Source: Pseudomonas sp. ICMP22404 (GTDB lineage Bacteria; Pseudomonadota; Gammaproteobacteria; Pseudomonadales; Pseudomonadaceae). Taken from it: DNA of 64,000 bases. The DNA lies in NCBI RefSeq assembly GCF_006227205.1, contig NZ_VCNG01000005.1, forward strand, positions 248,001-312,000, written 5' to 3'. A model generated the notes under the pieces. The model was given only the letters and a program-made list of their open reading frames with translations. It did no database searches and was not told the DNA's origin. The translations under genes and the position numbers were made by a program. Shown one piece after another: positions 24,883-32,842 of this stretch (positions are counted from its first letter, which is position 1; each line of letters opens with the position of its first letter).

Positions 24883-26502
24883 CTAAGCTGTGGCGATTTC
24901 CTCCGGCTCAAAACTGTCCGCCCGCGCCATCTGCCACATCCGCGAATAAAACGCGCCATTGACCTCGCCCGTCAGTAACTCCCCGGGCTTGAGAAACACA
25001 TGCAATTGGGAAAACAGCTTGATCTCGGTCGCGGACATCCGCCGAACCAGGTGCTTGGGTTGCAACTGCGACGGGTGTTCGAGGCCTGCGGCGGCGAGCA
25101 TTTCTGCCAGGGCCTTGAGGGTGTTGCGGTGAAAGCTGTAGACCCGCTGGGCCTTGTCCGGGACGACCAGGGCGCGCTGGCGCAAGGTGTCCTGGGTGGC
25201 GACGCCGGTAGGGCATTTGTTGGTGTGGCAGCTTTGCGACTGGATGCAGCCGATGGCGAACATGAAGCCCCGGGCGGCGTTGGCCCAGTCGGCGCCGATG
25301 GCCAGTACGCTGGCGATGTCGAAGGCGCTGACGATCTTGCCGCTGGCGCCGAGCTTGATCTTGTCCCGCAGGTTCAGGCCCACCAGGGTGTTGTGAACGA
25401 ACAGCAGGCCCTCGCGCAGCGGCGCGCCGATGTGGTCGGTGAACTCGACCGGTGCGGCGCCCGTGCCGCCCTCCTTGCCGTCCACCACGATAAAGTCGGG
25501 CAGGATGCCGGTCTCCAGCATGGCCTTGGCGATTCCCATGAACTCCCAGGGATGACCCAGGCAGAACTTGAAGCCCACCGGTTTTCCACCGGACAACTCA
25601 CGCAACTGCTGTACGAACTGCATCAACTCGATGGGGGTGGAAAAAGCGCTGTGGCAGGACGGTGAAACGCAATCCTCGCCCATGCGGATGCCGCGGGTTT
25701 CGGCGATCTCCCGGGTGACCTTGTGCTTGGGCAGAATCCCGCCGTGGCCGGGTTTGGCGCCCTGGCTCATCTTGATTTCAATCATCCGCACCTGTGGGTT
25801 CCGGGCCTGGGCGGCAAAACGCTCCGGGTCGAAGTGGCCGTCCGGGGTGCGGCAGCCGAAGTAGCCGCTGCCCAGCTCCCAGGTCAGGTCGCCGCCATGT
25901 TCACGGTGATAAGGGCTGATGCTGCCTTCGCCGGTGTCGTGGGCGAAGTTGCCGAGCTTCGCCCCTTGGTTCAAGGCCCGGATGGCGTTGGCGCTCAGGG
26001 AACCGAAGCTCATGGCGGAGATGTTGAACACCGAGGCCGAGTACGGCTGGGTGCACTGCGGGCCGCCGACTGTTACGCGAAAACCGCTGGGGTCGCTCAA
26101 CGGGGCTGGACGCATGGAATGGCCAATGAATTCGAAACCGGCCTGGTAAACGTCGATCAGCGTGCCGAAGGGTTTGTCGGCGCTTTCGTTCTTGGCCCGG
26201 GAATACACCAATGAGCGCTGGGCGCGGGAGAAGGGCAGGGCGTCGCTGTCGGATTCGAGCAGGTACTGGCGGATCTCCGGGCGAATGCCTTCGACCAGGT
26301 AGCGGATATTGCCCAGGATCGGATAGTTGCGCCGCACGGCGTGGCGGCTTTGAAGCAGGTCGAACAGCCCCAGCAGGCTCAGCAGGCCTGTCACCAGCGC
26401 GAACGGCCAGAGCCAGTCATGCGCAAGGAACGGCAGGCTGGCGAGGGTGAACAGTACACAGCCGGCGAAGAAGGCGTAACGGCTCAGTAGCGACAGGCTC
26501 AT
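24883..26502 (-). CDS. FMN-binding glutamate-synthase-like protein
   Basis: The 539-residue protein has two N-terminal membrane segments (about 5-50). The rest is the FMN/Fe-S central domain of glutamate synthase: GGPQCTQPYSASVFNISAMSFG, EGSISPYHREHGGDL and MSQGAKPGHGGILP shape the FMN and substrate pocket. CIQSQSCHTNKC is the Cx5Cx4C ligand set of a 3Fe-4S cluster. The glutaminase domain and small subunit are missing, so this is the membrane-attached stand-alone form whose substrate is unknown. The start is ATG 26502, with AAGGAA 5 bp upstream, instead of the longer in-frame form. Confidence 0.88.
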   Translation of the reverse strand: MSLSLLSRYAFFAGCVLFTLASLPFLAHDWLWPFALVTGLLSLLGLFDLLQSRHAVRRNYPILGNIRYLVEGIRPEIRQYLLESDSDALPFSRAQRSLVYSRAKNESADKPFGTLIDVYQAGFEFIGHSMRPAPLSDPSGFRVTVGGPQCTQPYSASVFNISAMSFGSLSANAIRALNQGAKLGNFAHDTGEGSISPYHREHGGDLTWELGSGYFGCRTPDGHFDPERFAAQARNPQVRMIEIKMSQGAKPGHGGILPKHKVTREIAETRGIRMGEDCVSPSCHSAFSTPIELMQFVQQLRELSGGKPVGFKFCLGHPWEFMGIAKAMLETGILPDFIVVDGKEGGTGAAPVEFTDHIGAPLREGLLFVHNTLVGLNLRDKIKLGASGKIVSAFDIASVLAIGADWANAARGFMFAIGCIQSQSCHTNKCPTGVATQDTLRQRALVVPDKAQRVYSFHRNTLKALAEMLAAAGLEHPSQLQPKHLVRRMSATEIKLFSQLHVFLKPGELLTGEVNGAFYSRMWQMARADSFEPEEIATA

Positions 26503-26599
26503 GCGGTTTCCTTGGGGTAGGGGCGAAGGGCCATTCTGCGCTGGTGGCGAAACGCTGGGCAACTGGTGATGAGAGGATTTCATGTGCCGAGGGATTTAT

Positions 26600-26733
26600 C
26601 TGTGGCGAGGGGATTTATCCCCGCTGGGCTGCATAGCAGCCCCAATACAATCGACTCAATCTGCCTGATGTACCGAGTCGACTGGTTTTAGGGCTGCTGC
26701 GCAGCCCAGCGGGGATAAATCCCCTCGCCACAG
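26600..26733. repeat. REP doublet, GTGGCGAGGGGAT class
   Basis: A 134-bp element with the same inverted ends and inner GCTGGGCTGC...GCAGCCCAGC arms as those around the RAYT gene. A partial extra copy (CCGAGGGATTTATC) lies directly before it at 26588. It occupies the gap between the glutamate-synthase-like gene and the signalling operon. Confidence 0.88.
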
Positions 26734-26769
26734 GTCATCCTTCCACAGATAAATCATGTTTAATCCATG

Positions 26770-28176
26770 TCACCCCACCAATTTCATCTGCCGCACCGGC
26801 AACTCGACCCGGAACGTCGTCCCCACCCCCACTTCGCTGCGCACGGTGATCTCGCCGTTGTGCTTCTTCACGATGCCATAGGACAACGACAGTCCAAGCC
26901 CCGTGCCCTGGCCGATGGGTTTGGTGGTAAAGAACGGGTCGAAGATTTTTTGCAGGGTTTCCGGTTCGATGCCCGAGCCGTTGTCGGCGACTTCGATCCA
27001 CACGGTGTCGCCGTCGACGCCGTTGCGCAAGGTGATGGTGCCGCGTTCGGGACCGATGGCCTGGGCGGCGTTGACGATCAGGTTCATGATCACCTGATTG
27101 ATTTGCGACGGCAGGCATTCGACCTCTGGCAGCGGGCTGTACTCCTTGACCACATCGGCTTTGTACTTGATTTCGTTGGCCACGATGTTCAGCGTCGAAT
27201 CCATGCCCTGCTGCAGGTTCGCCATCTGCCATTCCTGGTTGGAGTCGACGCGGGAGAAGTCCTTCAGGTCCTTGACGATCTGTCCGACCCGGGCGATGCC
27301 GTCCTTGGATTCCTTGATCAGCAACGGGATGTCTTCGACGAGGAAGTCCAACTCCACCTGCTCGCGCAGCTTGGTCAGGTACATCACCAGCTCCGGCGAA
27401 GCGATGGCTTCTTCGGCATTGCCATAGGCCAGGAGCATTTCCTCCAGCTTGTTGAAGTAGCCGTCCAGCGCGCCCAGGTTGGAAGAAATGAAACCGATGG
27501 GGTTGTTGATTTCATGGGCCACCCCGGCTGCCAACTGGCCCAGCGAGGCGAGTTTTTCCGATTGCACCAACTGGGTTTCGAGCATCTTGCGTTCGTCGAT
27601 TTCCATCTGCAGCAAGGTGCTGGCCTGTTTGAAGGCCTGGGTGCGTTGCTGCACCAGTTCTTCGAGTTTGTTCATTTTCAGTTGCGCGCGGGAGGTCATT
27701 TCCCACTTGGTGGTGAGGGTGTTGGCCATCTGCTGGACTTCGATGTTATCGAAGGGCTTTTTCAGGATCAGCAGGCGGTCGTGACCGTTCAGTCGATCCA
27801 GCAATTCATCCCAGGAATAATCCGAATAGGCCGTGCACACCACCACCTGCAACTGCGGGTCGCATTTCCACAGTTCCTCGATGGTCTTGGCACCGTCCCA
27901 CCCCTCTGGCATGCGCATGTCGACGAAAGCCAGGGCATACGGGCGGTCCTTTGCCAGCGCCGCCTGTAATTTGCTCAGGCCTTCCTGGCCGCCATAGGCC
28001 GAGTCGAGCTCGAACACCGTACCGACCGGTTTCGGTGCATCGCCAAACAGCGCGCTTTCCATGTCTTGCAGGTCGGCGTTGCTGTCGTCCTCGGGGGTGA
28101 GAATCTTGCGAAAATCCTCATGAATGGCGGGCGTATCGTCGATCAACAGGATGCGCCGGTTACTTAAACTGTTCAT
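26770..28176 (-). CDS. Response-regulator/histidine-kinase hybrid (REC-coil-HisKA-HATPase)
   Basis: The 468-residue soluble protein has a reversed hybrid order. An N-terminal REC domain has acidic D13/D14, phospho-acceptor D86 in FVDMRMP, T115 and K140. A coiled coil (about 160-205) follows, then a HisKA with H221 in [14 protein letters not shown] and a HATPase with the N, G1 and G2 boxes ([22 protein letters not shown]). The REC contains an extra acidic segment after RKIL(S/T)P that is also seen in two later proteins of this block. It overlaps the DAHL kinase gene by 4 bp (ATGA), so the two are co-translated and probably work in one relay. Confidence 0.92.
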   Translation of the reverse strand: MNSLSNRRILLIDDTPAIHEDFRKILTPEDDSNADLQDMESALFGDAPKPVGTVFELDSAYGGQEGLSKLQAALAKDRPYALAFVDMRMPEGWDGAKTIEELWKCDPQLQVVVCTAYSDYSWDELLDRLNGHDRLLILKKPFDNIEVQQMANTLTTKWEMTSRAQLKMNKLEELVQQRTQAFKQASTLLQMEIDERKMLETQLVQSEKLASLGQLAAGVAHEINNPIGFISSNLGALDGYFNKLEEMLLAYGNAEEAIASPELVMYLTKLREQVELDFLVEDIPLLIKESKDGIARVGQIVKDLKDFSRVDSNQEWQMANLQQGMDSTLNIVANEIKYKADVVKEYSPLPEVECLPSQINQVIMNLIVNAAQAIGPERGTITLRNGVDGDTVWIEVADNGSGIEPETLQKIFDPFFTTKPIGQGTGLGLSLSYGIVKKHNGEITVRSEVGVGTTFRVELPVRQMKLVG

Positions 28177-29975
28177 GAATCGTCTTCCGCGAGTTTCAGG
28201 GGTACGTGTAGTACGAACGTCGCCCCCTTGCCTGGCCCCTCACTGTGGGCGGTGAGGCGGCCGTTCATTTCGATGGCGGCCGTTGCACAGCTGTGCAAGC
28301 CGAACCCGTGGCCTTCCTTGCGCGTGGTAAAACCGTGGGCAAAGATGCGGGTCATGTTTTCTTCCGGAATACCTTCGCCTTCGTCCTTGACACTGATCTG
28401 CAACGTCTCGTCATTTACGACCTCCGCACGCAGGGTCATGTTCCGCGCATGATTCGAGACTCCGGCCATGGCGTATTTGGCGTTGCTGATCAGGTTGATC
28501 AGAATCAGCAACAAACGGTGCTTGTCACCCATGATCCGCGGCAAGTTGCCGTACTCCTTGATCACCGTCACATGGTGCCGGGTCAGGGCGCCGGAGTTCA
28601 TGCGCAGGGCGTCTTCCAGCAGTTCGCTGACCACCAACGGTTCCACCAGGCTGTTGGCACCGGCATAGGATTGCTGCGTGGAGACGATGTCCTTGATGTG
28701 GTCCACGCTCTTGCTCAACTGGGCCAATTCATCGATCAGGCTTTGCTGTTCGACCGCAATCGCGTCCGCCAATTGGTTGAGATAACCAGGTAGCAGCTTG
28801 CCTTTTTCGTCTTCGCTGAGGAAGTGCCCGAGGTCGTGGCCGTGCTCGTTGATCAGGGTCATTGCCTTGCCCAGCCCCTGGGCCTTGCTGCCGCGCAACT
28901 TGCGGCTGACCAGGTCGGCGGAGATGTTCACGCTGTTGAGCACGTTGCCGACGTTGTGCAGCACATTGGTGGCGATCTCCGCCATGCCGGCCTGGCGGGC
29001 GGTGTCCATCAATTCGCTCTGGGTATCCTTGAGCTGGCGGGTGCGCTCTTCGACCCGTTGTTCCAGTTCGTCGTTGGCGGTTTTCAGGGCTTTGTTGACG
29101 TGCTTGATCTCGGCAAAGCTGCGTACCAGCCGGATGGCCAGCCAGATCAATATCAATACCAGCAGGGTGGCGAACACCAGCAGGTACACGTGGTTGCGCT
29201 GGTACTTGTCGGCAGCTATTTCCTGATCCTTCTCGATCAGGCGGGTGATGGTGTCCAGATGATCGGAGACGGGAACGGCTTCGATGCTCTCCAGCAACTC
29301 GTTGACCCGCGGCTGCTCGCGCAGGATCAGGGCGATGTGCCGGCTCAGGATGTCGATGGAGTCATGCAGGCCCACCGGCAGGCGCTCCTTGTTGACATCG
29401 AGACGGTTCAGACCCAGTAGCACCTCGGCGGCTATTTCGCGGGTGGTGAGCAGAGAGAACTCCATACTGCTGAGTAGCAGGTCGTAGGTGTCGATGGCGA
29501 CACTTTGCAACTGCAGCTTGTCCTCGTCGGACAGTTGCGCGAACTCGGCCTGAATGTCGTCCTCGGCGGTGGGCAGGAACGCCAGGGAGTTGCGCAGCAC
29601 CGCGTTGTGGGACTTGAACTGTTCCACCAGGCGGGTTTTTTCCTTGACGGCCTTGAGATACTCGTCGCGCTGGTTCTCCCAGAGCGAGGGCGCATGGCGA
29701 CCGGGCTCCGATTCAATGGTGTCGAGGCGTTGCCACAGGCGCGTCATTTCGTGCAGTGGGGACACCAGCGGGTCGTAGTTATGGCTCAGGGCGACCCGGG
29801 ATTTGAGGACCTCGTTGTCCCAGATGGCGTCCTGCTGCTTGAGCAGGCGGATCAGGTCCCGGGACTCAATGTACGAGGCAGCCTGTTGCGCACTGGAATT
29901 GACGTACATGAACAGCAGGACCGAGGCGAGCAGGGCGCCGATGAAGAACAGGCCGAAGCGGCGAAGGGCCTTCAT
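28173..29975 (-). CDS. DAHL-type membrane sensor histidine kinase
   Basis: The 600-residue protein has membrane segments at about 8-25 and 263-284. The periplasmic helical region between them carries DAIWDNEVLKSR and NYDPL, the recurring motif of the double all-helical ligand-binding (DAHL) domain. A cytoplasmic coiled coil precedes an unusual phosphorylation site, MAEIATNVLHNVGNVLNS with H340, and a HATPase domain (NLISNAKYA, DEGEGI, GFGLHSC). The ligand is unknown. Its start overlaps the stop of the peroxidase gene by 4 bp, so the sensor and a periplasmic haem enzyme are made from one message. Confidence 0.88.
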   Translation of the reverse strand: MKALRRFGLFFIGALLASVLLFMYVNSSAQQAASYIESRDLIRLLKQQDAIWDNEVLKSRVALSHNYDPLVSPLHEMTRLWQRLDTIESEPGRHAPSLWENQRDEYLKAVKEKTRLVEQFKSHNAVLRNSLAFLPTAEDDIQAEFAQLSDEDKLQLQSVAIDTYDLLLSSMEFSLLTTREIAAEVLLGLNRLDVNKERLPVGLHDSIDILSRHIALILREQPRVNELLESIEAVPVSDHLDTITRLIEKDQEIAADKYQRNHVYLLVFATLLVLILIWLAIRLVRSFAEIKHVNKALKTANDELEQRVEERTRQLKDTQSELMDTARQAGMAEIATNVLHNVGNVLNSVNISADLVSRKLRGSKAQGLGKAMTLINEHGHDLGHFLSEDEKGKLLPGYLNQLADAIAVEQQSLIDELAQLSKSVDHIKDIVSTQQSYAGANSLVEPLVVSELLEDALRMNSGALTRHHVTVIKEYGNLPRIMGDKHRLLLILINLISNAKYAMAGVSNHARNMTLRAEVVNDETLQISVKDEGEGIPEENMTRIFAHGFTTRKEGHGFGLHSCATAAIEMNGRLTAHSEGPGKGATFVLHVPLKLAEDDS

Positions 29976-30931
29976 AGTGGCTTGCCCTCGTGTTCACCGG
30001 TCAGGGTCTTGAGGAATTCGACGATCAGTTCCGTGTCGTTCTTCAACGGTTCACGGCCCAGCTGGTATTTGAACATCACTTCCACCGCACGCTCGAGGGT
30101 CGGTGCGGATCCGTCGTGGAAATACGGTGCGGTAACGGCCACGTTACGCAGGCTGGGGACCTTGAAGACCTGACGGTCGGAGTCATCGCCGGTGACGTTG
30201 AAACGTCCTTCATCGACCCGGGTGGGGTTGCCCCGGTCCGCGATGTAGTCACCCATGACGCCGAACTTCTGGAACATGTTGCCGCCGATGTTCACGCCCT
30301 GGTGGCAAGCGATGCAGCCGTATTCCTTGAAGCGCTGGTAACCGAACTTTTCCCGGGGGGTGAGAATGTCGGTGTTGCCCAGCAGATATTGGTCGAAGCG
30401 CGAGTTGGGCGTCAGCAGGGTGCGCTCGAAATCGGCCAGCGCGCCCTGGATATTGGGCTTGGTGACACCGTCGGGATAGGCACTGGCGAAGTCCTTGGCA
30501 TAACCCGGGTCATCGGCGATGCGCTTGACCACCGCTTCCCAGGTATTGCCCATTTCCGTGGGGCTGGTCACCACGGCGTGGACCTGGTCTTCCAGGGTAT
30601 CGACGCGGCCGTCCCAGAACTGATGGAAGTTCAGGCTGGCATTGAACACGGTAGGCGTATTGACCTCCACCGGCTTGCCATCGAACCCCAGGGAAAGCCG
30701 CTTGTCGTCGGCGCCGCCCTTGTCAAGATGATGGCAACTGGCGCAGGAGAGAGTGTTGTTGACCGAGAGCCGAGGATCGAAGAACAGTCGCTGTCCCAGT
30801 TGGACACGCTTGGGGTCCAGGGTCGGAACAGGGGGCAGCGGTTTGAGCGGCTCGTCCAGTGGTGCGGCGTGAGCAGCCACGCCCAAGCCCATGAGCAGGC
30901 CGAGAGCGAGTAACAGTCCAGATGACGCCAT
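29972..30931 (-). CDS. Dihaem cytochrome c peroxidase (CcpA/MauG family)
   Basis: A 319-residue exported protein. A signal sequence (LLLALGLLMGLGVAAHA) is followed by two c-type haem sites, CASCHH and CIACHQ, about 145 residues apart. Conserved LSVNNTLSCASCH and NVAVTAPYFHDGSAPTLERAV elements follow the bacterial cytochrome c peroxidase pattern. It should reduce hydrogen peroxide, or catalyse a MauG-like oxidation, in the periplasm. It lies inside a signalling operon, between the sensor kinase and the cyclic-di-GMP genes, which is an uncommon setting for this enzyme. Confidence 0.9.
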   Translation of the reverse strand: MASSGLLLALGLLMGLGVAAHAAPLDEPLKPLPPVPTLDPKRVQLGQRLFFDPRLSVNNTLSCASCHHLDKGGADDKRLSLGFDGKPVEVNTPTVFNASLNFHQFWDGRVDTLEDQVHAVVTSPTEMGNTWEAVVKRIADDPGYAKDFASAYPDGVTKPNIQGALADFERTLLTPNSRFDQYLLGNTDILTPREKFGYQRFKEYGCIACHQGVNIGGNMFQKFGVMGDYIADRGNPTRVDEGRFNVTGDDSDRQVFKVPSLRNVAVTAPYFHDGSAPTLERAVEVMFKYQLGREPLKNDTELIVEFLKTLTGEHEGKPL

Positions 30932-30967
30932 CGGATGCTTCCTTGAATCTTTTGGTTGATGGGTGTT

Positions 30968-32842
30968 TCACGAAAACGGATTCGGACGTCGTTCCCACTG
31001 GGCCATCCACTGGACAAAGGCTAGCGGCTCCACCGCCTTGCTGAAGTAATACCCCTGGGCCTCTTCGCACTGGTGGACCTTGAGAAACTCCAACTGCTCG
31101 CGGGTTTCCACACCTTCGGCGATGATGTGCAGGTTCAGGCCCTTGCCGAGGTTGATGATGGTGCTCACCAGCTTGGCGTCGTTGCTGTCGATGCTCAGGT
31201 CACCGACGAACGATTGGTCGATCTTCAGCACGTCCACTGGAAATTTCTGCAGGTAGCTCAAGCTCGAATAGCCGGTACCGAAGTCGTCGATGGCCAGCCG
31301 GATTCCCTGTTGCTTGATGGCCTTGAGGATGGCGACGGTGGTATCGATGTTCTGCATCAACACGCTTTCGGTGATCTCCAGTTCCAACTGTGTCGGGTCC
31401 AGTCCCGTTTCCTTGAGGGTGCGGGCGATGCCTTCGACGAAACCCCGTTGACGAAAATCGATGGCCGAGACGTTGACCGACAGGTACAGCGGCCGCATGC
31501 CTTGGGCTTGCCAGGTGCAGGCCTGCTGGCAGGCTTCCTGGAGTACCCATTGGCTGAGTGGCACGATCAGCCCGCTGTCCTCGGCCACCGGGATGAAATC
31601 CGATGGCGGGACCAGCCCATGGCCTGGTCGGTCCCAACGCACCAGTGCCTCGACGCCGACCACCTTGCCACTACGCAGGTCCAGCTTGGGCTGGTAATGC
31701 AGCACGAACTCCTTGCGTTGCAGGGCCAGTCGCAAACCGGACTCGATGGTCTGTTGCTGTCGGGCCCGGCGGTTCATGTCTTCGGTGAAAAAACGGTAGT
31801 CGTTGGGACCGGTTTCCTTGACGTTGCGCATCGCTGTCTCGGCTTTCTTGATCAGCGCCACGGCGTCGAAACCGTCGGCCGGATACACGCTGACCCCCAG
31901 GCTCGCGGTGACGCTCAGGTCATGCCCCTCGATGGGCTGGGGCGAGTTGACGGCCGCCAACAGCTTTTCCGCCACGCCCTTGATCTGTTGCGGATCGGCG
32001 ATGTCCCCCAGCACCACCACGAACTCATCGGAACCGTAGCGAAACACCGAGTCGGATTCACGTACCACCGTCGCCAGCGCACGTGCCACGCGCTTGAGCA
32101 TCTCATCGCCCACCGGATGGCCGAGGGCATTGTTGATGCGCTTGAAGCGATCCAGGCCGATGAACATCACCGCCAGCTGCCGGTCATGGCGCCGGCACTG
32201 GGCCATGGCCTGGGTCAGGCGATCACCGAGCAACATGCTGTTGGGCAATTCGGTGAGCACGTCGTATTGCAGCAGGTGAGACACCTTGAGCAATTCCTGG
32301 ACCCGTTCCTCGATCGTGCGTTCCAGGCTGCGCATCTTTCTCGCCGCATCCTGGGCCAGTTGCCATTTCCAGGTCATGGCGCTGGCCATCTGGCGGATTT
32401 CCAGGGTGTCGAAAGGTTTTTTCAGGATCAGCAGTTGATCATCGAACTCGATGCGTTCGGCCATGGTTTCCCAGGTGTAATCCGAAAAGGCCGTGCACAG
32501 GGCGATTTGCAGCCGCGGGTCGGCTTGCCACAAACGCTCGATGGTCTGCAGGCCGTCCCAGCCCGGCGGCATGCGCATGTCGGCGAACACCAGTGCATAG
32601 GGCTGGCCTTCGGCCTGGGCGCGCTTGACCAGCTCCAGGGCTTCTTCGCCCTGATAGGCCGAGTCGATCTGAAATTGCAGTCGGTTGACCTGGGGCGTTC
32701 CGAACAACAGGCTCTCGGTGTCGTCCAGCGAATCATCGCTGCCGTTGCCGGGGCTGAGGATCTTGCGGAAGTCCTGATGGATGGCCGGCGTATCGTCCAC
32801 CACCAGGATCCGCCGGTTGGCAGGTACCGACATGGGGTTCAT
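30968..32842 (-). CDS. REC-GGDEF(degenerate)-EAL protein, probable c-di-GMP phosphodiesterase
   Basis: A 624-residue soluble protein. REC with phospho-acceptor D88 (FADMRMP) and K141. The GGDEF domain is degenerate at three places: the metal aspartate is G229 (FIGLD), the substrate aspartate is N238 (RINN), and the signature reads GSDEF (270-274). The EAL domain is complete: EAL at 398-400, NVS, ELEITES, DDFGTGYSS, LKID, AEGVE and QGYYFS. It should therefore hydrolyse c-di-GMP and use the GGDEF domain only as a regulatory module. The start overlaps the stop of the next upstream gene (ATGA), so it is co-translated with its counterpart. Confidence 0.9.
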   Translation of the reverse strand: MNPMSVPANRRILVVDDTPAIHQDFRKILSPGNGSDDSLDDTESLLFGTPQVNRLQFQIDSAYQGEEALELVKRAQAEGQPYALVFADMRMPPGWDGLQTIERLWQADPRLQIALCTAFSDYTWETMAERIEFDDQLLILKKPFDTLEIRQMASAMTWKWQLAQDAARKMRSLERTIEERVQELLKVSHLLQYDVLTELPNSMLLGDRLTQAMAQCRRHDRQLAVMFIGLDRFKRINNALGHPVGDEMLKRVARALATVVRESDSVFRYGSDEFVVVLGDIADPQQIKGVAEKLLAAVNSPQPIEGHDLSVTASLGVSVYPADGFDAVALIKKAETAMRNVKETGPNDYRFFTEDMNRRARQQQTIESGLRLALQRKEFVLHYQPKLDLRSGKVVGVEALVRWDRPGHGLVPPSDFIPVAEDSGLIVPLSQWVLQEACQQACTWQAQGMRPLYLSVNVSAIDFRQRGFVEGIARTLKETGLDPTQLELEITESVLMQNIDTTVAILKAIKQQGIRLAIDDFGTGYSSLSYLQKFPVDVLKIDQSFVGDLSIDSNDAKLVSTIINLGKGLNLHIIAEGVETREQLEFLKVHQCEEAQGYYFSKAVEPLAFVQWMAQWERRPNPFS

